Shown here: positions 19,810 to 27,998 of the stretch, piece by piece | Layout of the letters: each line of letters starts with the position of its first letter | Position numbering within the stretch: the stretch's first letter is position 1 | Assembly (NCBI GenBank): GCA_028870665.1 | Contig: JAGWPB010000001.1 | Span: 37,216-101,215, forward strand | DNA length: 64,000 bases | Origin: Lysobacteraceae bacterium | GTDB lineage: Bacteria; Pseudomonadota; Gammaproteobacteria; Xanthomonadales; Rhodanobacteraceae | Reading direction: 5' to 3' | Program-made: the position numbers and the translations under genes | Notes under the pieces: generated by a model | Told to the model about the DNA's origin: nothing | The model's database searches: none | The model's input: only the letters and a program-made list of their open reading frames with translations

Positions 19810-21037
19810 GCGGCTCCGGGTCCCTGCGACCCTGCTGGCGCTCCTGCTGCTGGCCGCCCTGCTGCCCGGCACCGCCCGCGCCGGACTGGCCGATGCGCCG
19901 GGAGCCAGCCTCGAGGTGGCGCTGGTCACCTACGGCCCGGGCACCGCGGTATGGGAGCGCTTCGGCCACATCGCCATCTTGCTGCGCGATCGCGCCAGCG
20001 GCGAGGCACGCACCTTCAATTACGGTATCTTCGATTTCGCGCAGAAGGACTTCTACCTCAACTTCGCGCGCGGCCGGATGATCTACCGCATGGACTCCGA
20101 CCCGGCCGACGACGACATCGCGTCGTACATGGCCCAGGGCCGCTCGGTACGCGAGGAGATCCTGGCGTTCACGCCGGCGCAGGCCGCCGCGCTGCGCGAT
20201 TTCCTGTACTGGAATCTCGAGCCGCAGCACGCGCGTTACCGCTACGACTACTTCACCGCCAACTGCTCGACGCAGGTGCGCGACGCGCTCGATCGCGCGC
20301 TCGGCGGCGTCATCCTGGCGCAGACCCAGGCACCCTCCAGCGGCTTCACCTACCGCATGCAGACCGATCGCCTGCTGGCACCGGACCCGGCGCTGATGCT
20401 GCTGGTGGACCTCGGCCTGGGCCCCTACGCCGACCGCCGGCTGTCGTACTGGGACGAGAGCTTCGTGCCGATGGTGCTGGCGCGGGTGTTGCGCGAGGTG
20501 CAGGTGCCGGTCGCCGGCGGCGGCTTGCGCCCGCTGGTGGTCTCCGATCGCCTGCTGGCGCCCAACCGCATCACGGCACCACCGGCGCTGCCACCCGACC
20601 TGCGCCTGCCGCTGCTGGCGACGGGCTTGCTGTGGGCGGCACTGATTGCCGCGCCGCTGCGCTGGCCGCAACGCCGCGCCCTGCGCCGGGTCAGTGCCGT
20701 CGCGGGCGGGCTGTATGCCCTGCTTGGCGGACTCGCCGGCCTGCTGATGCTGGCGCTGTGGACCCTGACCGCGCACCGCGCCGCCTGGGGCAACGAGAAC
20801 CTGTGGCTGTTCGACCCCGCATTGCTGCTGCTGATCGTGCCGCTGCTGCGGCAGGCCGGCACTGCTGCGCGCAGCAGCGTGTTCGCGCGCGGGCTGTCGC
20901 TCCTGCTGGCGCTGGCGGCCGCGTTCGCGCTGTTTTCCAAGATCCTGCCCGGGTTTCCGCAGCAGAACCTGCCCTGGATCCTGCTCGGCCTGCCGCTGGA
21001 TCTGGCGCTGGCCGGGGTGCTGTGGCGGCGTCGTTGA
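19799..21037 (+). CDS. DUF4105 (Lnb N-terminal-like) membrane protein
   Basis: A 412-residue protein with a signal peptide (cleavage near TARAG), a periplasmic domain of about 240 residues and four or five C-terminal transmembrane helices. The periplasmic part has the family landmarks VWERFGHIAILLRD, FNYGIFDF and YFTANCSTQVRDAL; the His and Cys in FGH and NCS resemble a papain-like active site. The Lnb name comes from an enzyme that makes lyso-form lipoproteins in some bacteria; whether that applies here is unknown. It overlaps corC by 11 bases. Confidence 0.8.
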   Translation: MRPERLRVPATLLALLLLAALLPGTARAGLADAPGASLEVALVTYGPGTAVWERFGHIAILLRDRASGEARTFNYGIFDFAQKDFYLNFARGRMIYRMDSDPADDDIASYMAQGRSVREEILAFTPAQAAALRDFLYWNLEPQHARYRYDYFTANCSTQVRDALDRALGGVILAQTQAPSSGFTYRMQTDRLLAPDPALMLLVDLGLGPYADRRLSYWDESFVPMVLARVLREVQVPVAGGGLRPLVVSDRLLAPNRITAPPALPPDLRLPLLATGLLWAALIAAPLRWPQRRALRRVSAVAGGLYALLGGLAGLLMLALWTLTAHRAAWGNENLWLFDPALLLLIVPLLRQAGTAARSSVFARGLSLLLALAAAFALFSKILPGFPQQNLPWILLGLPLDLALAGVLWRRR

Positions 21038-21068
21038 GCGCGCCCGCCGCGGCGGGCATGATCGGCGC

Positions 21069-22058
21069 ATGAGTGCGCCCGCGCCGATGGTAGTCAACTG
21101 CGCCGCCTACGATCGTGCCGGCCGGCGCGTGGCCGAGATTCAGGATCTCGGCGCCATCAGCGACGTGCTGGCGGCGGGCGATCGCTTCGTCTGGATCGGC
21201 CTGCACGAACCCGACGCGGCCCTGCTGGACACGCTGCAGCAGGAGTTCGGCCTGCACAACCTGGCGGTCGAGGACGCGCGCAACGCGCACCAGCGGCCCA
21301 AGATCGAGGCCTACGGCGAATCGCTGTTCGTGGTGGTGCAGACCGCGCAGCTGGTCGCCGGCGCGATCGCCTTCGGCGAGACGCATGTGTTCATGGGCGC
21401 GAACTATCTGGTCAGTGTCCGCCACGGTGCTTCGCTGTCCTATGTCACCGCCCGGCGCAGCGCGGAGCAGTCGCCGGAGCTGCTGGGCCTGGGTCCGAGT
21501 TACGCGCTCTACGCGGTGCTCGATTTCGTCGTCGACAACCTGATGCCGATCGTGGACGCCTATCGCGCCGAACTGCGCGAGCTGGAAGGCGACATCTTCG
21601 CTGCGCAATGGAAGCGCGACAGCATCCGCCGCCTGTACGAGATGCAACGCGAACTGATGACGCTGCGCCTCGCGCTGGCACCGCTGCAGGACATTCTCAG
21701 CCAGCTGGTACGGCTGTATCCGGCGCTGGTGCGCGAGGAGACGCGGGTGTACTTCCGCGACGTGTTCGATCACGTCAGCCGCCTCAACGAGGCGGTCAAC
21801 GCGATGCGCGAAATGCTGGGCGCGGCGATGACGGTGTCGCTGTCGCTGGTGACCGTGCGCCAGAACGAGGTGGTCAAGCGCCTGGCCGGCTGGGCCGCGC
21901 TGCTGGCGGCGCCGACGCTGATCGCCAGCTGGTACGGCATGAACTTCCGGCACATGCCCGAACTGGATGCGCCGTGGGCCTACCCGGTGCTGATCGGTGT
22001 GACCGCCTTGATCTGCGGCGGGCTGTTCGTCGCCCTGCGCCGCGCGCACTGGCTGTAA
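21069..22058 (+). CDS. corA: CorA-type magnesium/cobalt transporter
   Basis: Inner-membrane divalent cation channel subunit of 329 residues. A large cytoplasmic alpha/beta N-terminal domain and long helix are followed by two C-terminal transmembrane segments. The first ends in the CorA selectivity motif YGMN (SWYGMNFRHMPEL), and the C-terminus is basic (RRAHWL). It follows the DUF4105 gene by 31 bases and lies in the same run as corC. It converges with the S9 peptidase gene. Confidence 0.95.
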   Translation: MSAPAPMVVNCAAYDRAGRRVAEIQDLGAISDVLAAGDRFVWIGLHEPDAALLDTLQQEFGLHNLAVEDARNAHQRPKIEAYGESLFVVVQTAQLVAGAIAFGETHVFMGANYLVSVRHGASLSYVTARRSAEQSPELLGLGPSYALYAVLDFVVDNLMPIVDAYRAELRELEGDIFAAQWKRDSIRRLYEMQRELMTLRLALAPLQDILSQLVRLYPALVREETRVYFRDVFDHVSRLNEAVNAMREMLGAAMTVSLSLVTVRQNEVVKRLAGWAALLAAPTLIASWYGMNFRHMPELDAPWAYPVLIGVTALICGGLFVALRRAHWL

Positions 22059-22107
22059 CCGCCGCGGCGCCGCGCCACGGGGCGGCAGCGTACCGAACCC
22101 CCCGTCT

Positions 22108-24192
22108 TCACTCTTTGCCCGGCGTTGCCGTCCAGCGCCGGATCCAGGCCAGCACGGTGTCGTGCCACATCACGCTGTTCTGCGGCTTGAGCACGTGGTG
22201 GTGCTCGTCGGGGAAATACAGCAACTGGCTGGGAATGCCACGCCGCTGCAGGGCGGTGAACGCGCCCAGGCTCTGCTCGTCGGGGATGCGATAGTCGCGT
22301 CCGCCCTGGATCACCAGCATCGGCACGCGCCAGTCGCCGACCTGGTTGAGCGGGTTGAATTTCTCGTAGTTCGCAGGCTGCGCGTACTGCGGCCCACCGT
22401 GCTCCCATTCCTCGAACCACAGTTCGTCGGTGGCGTAGTACATCGAACGGCTGTCGAACACGCCGTCGTGGGCGACGAGGCACTTCCACGGCTGATTCCA
22501 CACACCGGCCATCCAGTAGATCATGTAGCCGCCGTAGCTCGCGCCCAGGGCGCAGGCGCGGTCGGCGTCGAGGAACGGGTAGTCCCGCAATGCGGCTTCC
22601 CAGCCGCGCTTGAGATCCTCGAGCGGTTTGCCGCCCCAGTCACCCGAGATCGAATCGGTGAACGCCTGGCCGTAGCCGGTCGAACCGTGGAAATTGATCG
22701 CCACCACGGCGAAACCCGCGCCGGCATAGATCTCGGGGTTCCAGCGATAGTGGAAGTCGTCGTGCCAGGCACCCTGCGGCCCGCCGTGGATCAGGAAGGC
22801 CACCGGGTATTTCCGGCCCGGCTGGTAACCGACCGGCTTGACCACATAGCCCTGCACGCTGGTGTCGTTCCAGCCCTTGAACGTGAAGAACTCGGCGGCG
22901 CCGAAGCGCGCCTCGGCCAGGCGTTCGGCGTTGAAGTGCGTCACCGGCGTCAGGTTCTCTCCATCGGCGTCGGCGGTGTAGAGATCGGTCGGATGGGTGA
23001 AGTCCTGGCGCGCGACGACCAGCCCGTGCCGGCCGACCGCGAAGCCGGTGACGGTGCCGCCGGCGACCAGTCGCCGCGCTTCGCCGCTCGCCACGTCGAT
23101 CGCGAACAGCGGACGCTGGCCCTCGTCGTCGGCGACGCCATACAGCGTGCGCCCGTCGGCGCTGATCGCGAGCGGCCCGGCCGAGCGGTCCCAGTGCGCG
23201 GCGACCTCGCGACGGGCCCCGCTGGCCAGATCCAACGCCATGATCGCGAAACGGTCGGCCTCGAAGCCCGCGCGTCGCATCGCCAGGTAGTACAGCATGC
23301 GGCCATCGGGCGACGGCAGCGGAAAGGCATCCCAGGCCGGATTGCCAGCGGTGAGATTGCGCGGCGCGGCGGTGCCGTCGGTGGCCACCGCGTAGACGTC
23401 GAAATTGGTCGACCAGGGCTCGTCGCGACCGGCGATGCGTGCGCCGAAGTAAAGCATCTGCCCATCGGGGCTGAAGGCATACTCGTCGGTGCTGCCGTCA
23501 GGCTTCGAGGGCACGTCGCCATCGATGCCGGATGTCAGCAGGCGCGGCTCGCCAGCCGCCTTGCCGTCGGCGCCGAGGGCAGCCAGGAACAGCTGCGATC
23601 GACGGCCATCGGCCCACTGGTCCCAGTGCCGCACGAACAGCTTGTCATACAGACGGCCGCTGGCCCGGGCCGGCACATGCGCGTCCAACTTCGCCTTGCT
23701 GCAGGCGAGGTCCGCGCATGCGGGGAAGACATCGATCGAAAGCGCCAGATGGCGGCCATCCGGGGACACCCTGAAGGTGCCGACATCGAGCGGGTAGTCG
23801 GTCACCTGCACGGGTGTGCCGCCGTCGACCGCGACGCGCCAGACCTGGCTGCTGCCCTTGGCGTCGGCGAGATGGAAGATCGACGCGCCATCCGCCGACC
23901 AGCGCGGATCGCTGCCGACGGCGAGCTTCACCGGCGTCGCGTCGGCTTGTGCGAGATCGAGCAGCCACACCGATGTGATGCCCTTGTTGGCGGCATAGTC
24001 GGTGCTGCGCACGCTGAAGACGACGGCGCGGCCGTCCGGTGCCAGCTGCGGATCGGACACGCGATCCAGCATCACCAGATCGCGCACGTCGAACGGATGC
24101 GCGCCGCGGCGAGATTCAGGCGCCTCGGCAGCCACGGCCATCAGCGGTGCCGCGGCGATCGCGAACGCAGCCAGCAGGGATGTCGGATTCAT
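22108..24192 (-). CDS. S9-family prolyl oligopeptidase (exported)
   Basis: A 694-residue secreted serine peptidase. A signal peptide (MNPTSLLAAFAIAAAPLMAVAAEA) precedes a seven-bladed beta-propeller built from WD40-like/PD40 repeats (for example FRVSPDGRHLALSI, YAFSPDGQMLYFG, LPSPDGRMLYYL). The C-terminal alpha/beta hydrolase has the nucleophile in GASYGGYMIYW, the acid in GGRDYRIPDEQS and the His in DEHHHVLKP. ATG 24192 is chosen because it gives a proper signal peptide. Such enzymes release dipeptides or residues from short peptides in the periplasm, as common in peptide-feeding xanthomonads. Confidence 0.93.
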   Translation of the reverse strand: MNPTSLLAAFAIAAAPLMAVAAEAPESRRGAHPFDVRDLVMLDRVSDPQLAPDGRAVVFSVRSTDYAANKGITSVWLLDLAQADATPVKLAVGSDPRWSADGASIFHLADAKGSSQVWRVAVDGGTPVQVTDYPLDVGTFRVSPDGRHLALSIDVFPACADLACSKAKLDAHVPARASGRLYDKLFVRHWDQWADGRRSQLFLAALGADGKAAGEPRLLTSGIDGDVPSKPDGSTDEYAFSPDGQMLYFGARIAGRDEPWSTNFDVYAVATDGTAAPRNLTAGNPAWDAFPLPSPDGRMLYYLAMRRAGFEADRFAIMALDLASGARREVAAHWDRSAGPLAISADGRTLYGVADDEGQRPLFAIDVASGEARRLVAGGTVTGFAVGRHGLVVARQDFTHPTDLYTADADGENLTPVTHFNAERLAEARFGAAEFFTFKGWNDTSVQGYVVKPVGYQPGRKYPVAFLIHGGPQGAWHDDFHYRWNPEIYAGAGFAVVAINFHGSTGYGQAFTDSISGDWGGKPLEDLKRGWEAALRDYPFLDADRACALGASYGGYMIYWMAGVWNQPWKCLVAHDGVFDSRSMYYATDELWFEEWEHGGPQYAQPANYEKFNPLNQVGDWRVPMLVIQGGRDYRIPDEQSLGAFTALQRRGIPSQLLYFPDEHHHVLKPQNSVMWHDTVLAWIRRWTATPGKE

Positions 24193-24402
24193 GCAGGCTT
24201 CCCGGAACAACGGACGGATCGCGACGCTAGCCAGCGCCCAGCGCCGGCGCAAGCGCCATGGGTCATGGGGCGAAGCCGATGACGGACGGGCGGTCCGGCA
24301 AACGCACCCGGTACCGGTGTCGCCGCAGCGGCGCCGGATGCGCGGCCGCAGGCAATCCGCCGCGCGCAGGGCGCGTCGGCCAGCGGCTGGCGGCAGCCGC
24401 GC

Positions 24403-25707
24403 TCAACCCTCGGCCGGCTGCGGATGCGGGAATCGCACCGTGACCGCGGTGCCGGCATTGAGTTCGCTCTCGAACTCGACCTGCCAGCCGAAACGGTCGG
24501 CCAGCCGGCGCACGATGGTGAGGCCGACGCCATGGCCGTCCGAGCGACTGCGGCCGGCGCGGAAGAACGGCTGGGTGACCCGTGCCAGTTCCTCGGCACT
24601 CATGCCGATGCCGGTATCGGCGATACGCACCGTGCCTTCGCCGACGGTGGCGGTGACGCTGCCGCGCTCGGTATACAGGCAGGCGTTGCGGATCAGGTTG
24701 CCGATCAGGACCGCGAACACGCGCGGTGACGCGTGCAACGCGAAGCGCTGGGGCTGCTCCAGCAGCAACTGCACCGGCTTGCCGATCACCAGGTCCTGGG
24801 CGCGCTCCAGCTCGTCACGCACCACCTCGTTGGCGATGAAGTCCTCCTCCGGCAGACCGGTGTTGTCCTCGCGCGCCAGGATCAGGAACGACTCGATCAG
24901 CGCCTCCATGTCGCGCGCGGCGCGACGGATGCGATGCACCGAGCGCTGGCCGAACGGCGACAGCGCGGGCTCTTCCTCGAGCACGCCGGCAGCGACCTTG
25001 ACCACGGTCAGCGGCGTGCGCAGCTCGTGACTGGCGTCGCGGGTGAAGTTGCGTTCGCGTTCGATGAACGACTCGATGCGGCTGGCGAATCCGTGCAGCG
25101 CACGCGCCAGCACCTCGACATCACCGTCGCTGTTGGGCGGCAGGTTGGCGGGCTCCAGCGCGGCCAGATCGGGATGCTTGGGATCCCAGCGCCGTACCAC
25201 GCTGGCGAGGCCGATCACCGGCGACAGCGCGCGCCGTGAAGCGCGATAGGTGAGGTAATGGGTGATGTAGATGATCAGCAGCACCACCGACAGCGGCACG
25301 AAGCCGAACAGGAAGGCGAGGCGATCGACCTGCTCCTGCTTGAACACCAGGTACAGCTGGCCGGGCGCGGCGTCGGTGACGTAAACCAGATCCTCGTGCC
25401 CGGACCCGCCCAGGCGGTGATACCCGGGAGCCAGCGCGCGCAGGGCCGCCGGCAGTGCCGACCGTGTCCCGCCCGGCGCCAGCAGATAGCCGCGCATGTT
25501 GGCGGTATTGGGCAGCTGCGCCGAGGGATCGGCCGCCCGGAAGGCCCAGAAGTGGGCAGCCTCCTCCTTCAGTGCCTGCTTGATCAGCACATCCTCGAGG
25601 ATGGTCGCGGCGCCGTACACGCTGAGCACGGTGGCGAAGCTGATCGCCGCCAGCTGCATCACGAACACGACCCACAGCTTGCGGCGGATGCCGGCAGGAC
25701 GACGCAT
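24403..25707 (-). CDS. Sensor histidine kinase, ColS-like
   Basis: A 434-residue membrane sensor kinase: transmembrane helix at about 10-32, a periplasmic domain of roughly 110 residues, a second helix near 145-165, then HisKA with the phosphoacceptor in RDASHELRTPL. The HATPase domain has N-box NLIRNACLY, G1 DTGIGM and G2 GHGVGLTI. FASRIESFIERERNFTRDASHE closely follows ColS-type kinases of xanthomonads. It is encoded 142 bases after its response regulator. Start 25707 skips a short N-terminal extension that lacks support. The signal sensed is not evident; ColS homologues respond to metals and envelope stress. Confidence 0.88.
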   Translation of the reverse strand: MRRPAGIRRKLWVVFVMQLAAISFATVLSVYGAATILEDVLIKQALKEEAAHFWAFRAADPSAQLPNTANMRGYLLAPGGTRSALPAALRALAPGYHRLGGSGHEDLVYVTDAAPGQLYLVFKQEQVDRLAFLFGFVPLSVVLLIIYITHYLTYRASRRALSPVIGLASVVRRWDPKHPDLAALEPANLPPNSDGDVEVLARALHGFASRIESFIERERNFTRDASHELRTPLTVVKVAAGVLEEEPALSPFGQRSVHRIRRAARDMEALIESFLILAREDNTGLPEEDFIANEVVRDELERAQDLVIGKPVQLLLEQPQRFALHASPRVFAVLIGNLIRNACLYTERGSVTATVGEGTVRIADTGIGMSAEELARVTQPFFRAGRSRSDGHGVGLTIVRRLADRFGWQVEFESELNAGTAVTVRFPHPQPAEG

Positions 25708-25849
25708 CGAAGCCTCTTGATGGACAGCTGCAACCCGTTGCATGCGCGGCGCTCGCGCGGCCGCTCGCGCCAGGCACGGAAGTCACGAATAGCGGCAATC
25801 TACGCGATCGGCACGGGCACGGATGCGAGGGCAGGGATTCCCCGCGTGC

Positions 25850-26584
25850 TCAGCCGACCTGCCGGGCGGCGCCGGAGACCTCGCTGTCGAGATCGGCCAG
25901 ACGGTAGCCCGCACTGTGGATGGTGTGCAGCAGGGGTTTCTGGAACGGCTTGTCGATCACCTTGCGCAGGTTGTAGAGGTGGCTGCGCAGGGTGTCGGAA
26001 TCCGGCAACAGGTCGCCCCAGATCTCGCGCTCGATGTCGCGCCGGCTCACCACGCGCGGGGATTCGCGCATCAGGATCGTCAGCAGCTTGAGGCCGATCG
26101 GCGAAATCTGCAGGTCCTGCCCGGCGCGAGTCAGGCGCAGGGTGGCGGTGTCGAGCACCAGGTCGCCCACCTTCAGGACCTCGGCCGAAACCTGGCGACG
26201 GTCGCGACGGATCAGCGCCTTGACGCGCGCCTCGAGCTCGCGGATCTCGAAGGGCTTGATCAGATAATCGTCGGCGCCGGCATCGAGGCCGACCAGCTTG
26301 TCGTCCAGCGTGTCGCGCGCGGTCAGCATCAGGACCGGGGTGGACTTCTTGGCCTCCTGGCGCAGCTTGCGGCACAAGTCGAGCCCGTCCATGCCCGGCA
26401 GCATCAGGTCCAGCACGACCACGTCATAGCTGTTGGATACCGCCAGATGCAGGCCGGTGATGCCGTCGGCGGCGTAGTCCACCGAATAGCCGCGGCGCTC
26501 CAGGAACTCGCCTACCATTTCGGCGATGCTGCGGTTGTCCTCGATCAGCAGGATCAGGCCTGCCTGTTCGTCGCGTGCGCTCAT
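25850..26584 (-). CDS. OmpR/PhoB-family response regulator, ColR-like
   Basis: A 244-residue regulator with receiver domain (LIEDNRSIAEMVGEFLERRG, phosphoacceptor D59 in VVVLDLMLPGMDG, then LTARDTLDDKLVGLDAGADDYL and the conserved KPF) and a winged-helix DNA-binding domain (LRLTRAGQDLQISPIGLKLL to LRSHLYNLRKVIDKPFQKPLLHTIHSAGYRL). It resembles ColR of xanthomonads. The start at 26584 has a GGAG eight bases ahead; the alternative ATG 26611 lies inside a palindrome that may be an operator. Transcribed towards its kinase and downstream of tesA. Confidence 0.9.
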   Translation of the reverse strand: MSARDEQAGLILLIEDNRSIAEMVGEFLERRGYSVDYAADGITGLHLAVSNSYDVVVLDLMLPGMDGLDLCRKLRQEAKKSTPVLMLTARDTLDDKLVGLDAGADDYLIKPFEIRELEARVKALIRRDRRQVSAEVLKVGDLVLDTATLRLTRAGQDLQISPIGLKLLTILMRESPRVVSRRDIEREIWGDLLPDSDTLRSHLYNLRKVIDKPFQKPLLHTIHSAGYRLADLDSEVSGAARQVG

Positions 26585-26602
26585 CGGGCGGCTCCAGGTC
26601 AT

Positions 26603-26616
26603 TTCACTCATGTGAA
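26603..26616. promoter_or_regulatory. Palindromic TTCAC-N4-GTGAA operator candidate
   Basis: A perfect 5-base inverted repeat with a 4-base centre lies 19 bases ahead of the response-regulator start. GTGAAGA of its right half recurs as a direct repeat at 26646-26652, between the regulator and tesA. The layout suits autoregulation by the response regulator, but the binding factor is only inferred. Confidence 0.35.
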
Positions 26617-26671
26617 GATTGGAACCGGGGCCGGGTGATTCTGCCGTGAAGAGACCTAAGGCCGCGCCGGA

Positions 26672-27310
26672 TCAGAGGGTTTTCAACGTCGGCGCCAGCA
26701 CCGACCAGACGTTGGCCAGCACGCGCGGTTCGCCGGCCGCGACAGGATGCAGGCCGTCGGACTGCATCAGCGCCGGATCCAGCGCCACGCCCTGCAGCAG
26801 GAACGGCAACAGCGGCAGATGGTGCTCCCGGGCCAGGTCGGCGTAGATCGCCTGCAAGCCGTCGCGATAGGGCGGGCCGTAGTTGACCGGCAACTCGATG
26901 CCCAGCAGCACGACCTTGGCGCCGGCTTGACGGCAGTCGCGGATCATCGCCTGCAGATTGGCGCGGATCCCGGCCAGCGGCAGGCCTCGCAGGCCGTCGT
27001 TGGCGCCCAGTTCCAGCAGGACCAATGCAGGGCGGTAGCGTTCGAGCAATCCGGGCAGACGACTGACGCCGTCGGCCGTGGTCGCGCCGCTGATGCTGGC
27101 ATTGATCACTGCGCGCGGCGGCCGCATGTTGGCAAGACGCGCGCCGAGCAGGTGCACCCAGCCGTCCTGCTCGGCAATGTTGTGCGCGGCGGAGAGCGAA
27201 TCGCCCAGCACCAGGACGGGCCGCGCGACGGAAGCAGCCGCCGGCGCAGCGCAGGCCGGTAGCGGCAGACACCCCAACGCCAACAGCATCAGTGCCAGGA
27301 AACGCCGCAT
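26672..27310 (-). CDS. tesA: Arylesterase/acyl-CoA thioesterase I (TesA family)
   Basis: A 212-residue periplasmic SGNH hydrolase acting as thioesterase, esterase and lysophospholipase. A signal peptide (MRRFLALMLLALGCLPLPACAA) precedes block I VLVLGDSLSAAHN with the nucleophile Ser. The block II Gly is in NASISGATT, the block III Asn in LELGANDGLRG, and the block V Asp/His in MQSDGLHPVAAGEPRVL. Its ATG overlaps that of the divergent ABC ATPase gene, the same pairing as tesA and ybbA in Escherichia coli. Confidence 0.93.
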   Translation of the reverse strand: MRRFLALMLLALGCLPLPACAAPAAASVARPVLVLGDSLSAAHNIAEQDGWVHLLGARLANMRPPRAVINASISGATTADGVSRLPGLLERYRPALVLLELGANDGLRGLPLAGIRANLQAMIRDCRQAGAKVVLLGIELPVNYGPPYRDGLQAIYADLAREHHLPLLPFLLQGVALDPALMQSDGLHPVAAGEPRVLANVWSVLAPTLKTL

Positions 27311-27998
27311 GACCATCGCCATCCCCATGCTCAGTGCCCGCGATGTTAGCAAGGCACTGGTCGGCCCCGAGGGCCGCATCGACATTCTGGCGGGCATCGA
27401 TATCGAGGTCGCGACCGGCGCCAGCGTCGCCATCGTCGGCGCCTCCGGCTCGGGCAAGACCACCCTGCTGGGCCTGCTCGCCGGGCTCGACCTGCCGAGC
27501 GGCGGCGGCATCCGTCTCGACGGCCACGCGCTGGAGACGCTGGACGAGGAGGCGCGCGCCGCATTGCGCCGGCGCCTGGTCGGCTTCGTGTTCCAGTCGT
27601 TCCATCTGCTGCCGGCGCTGACGGCACTGGAAAACGTCATGCTGCCGCTGGAGCTCGAGGGCGAGTCCGCGGCACGCAGGCGGGCGCGCGAGGCATTGCA
27701 GGCCGTGGGCCTCGACGCGCGCTGCGGTCACTACCCGTACCAGCTTTCCGGCGGCGAGCAGCAGCGCGTGGCGCTGGCGCGCGCCTTCGTGCACCGTCCG
27801 CGACTGCTGTTCGCCGACGAGCCCACCGGCAACCTCGATCGCCGGACCGGCGCCGGCGTTGCCGAGCTGCTGTTCGAGCTCAACCGCGCGCACGCCACCA
27901 CGCTGGTGCTGGTGACCCACGATGCCGCACTGGCCGCGCGTTGCGGACGCACGCTGGAGCTGGTCGACGGTCGACTGGTCGACGGCGCGCCGGCATGA
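27309..27998 (+). CDS. ABC transporter ATPase, YbbA/LolD type
   Basis: A 229-residue cytoplasmic ATPase with Walker A GASGSGKTT, Q-loop FVFQSFHLLPALTALENVMLP, signature LSGGEQQRVALARA, Walker B LLFADEPTGNLD and H-loop VLVTHD. The signature and ENVMLPL place it in the MacB/LolD/YbbA group that drives mechanotransmission or lipoprotein release rather than solute transport. ATG 27309 shares two bases with the opposite tesA start codon; ATG 27327 is an alternative. The stop overlaps the permease start as ATGA. Substrate unknown; context suggests YbbA. Confidence 0.92.
   Translation: MTIAIPMLSARDVSKALVGPEGRIDILAGIDIEVATGASVAIVGASGSGKTTLLGLLAGLDLPSGGGIRLDGHALETLDEEARAALRRRLVGFVFQSFHLLPALTALENVMLPLELEGESAARRRAREALQAVGLDARCGHYPYQLSGGEQQRVALARAFVHRPRLLFADEPTGNLDRRTGAGVAELLFELNRAHATTLVLVTHDAALAARCGRTLELVDGRLVDGAPA

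Noticed and set aside
24193-24402. Possible gene between the S9 peptidase and the histidine kinase
   Set aside because: Open frames are antisense extensions of the flanking genes with no independent coding signal.
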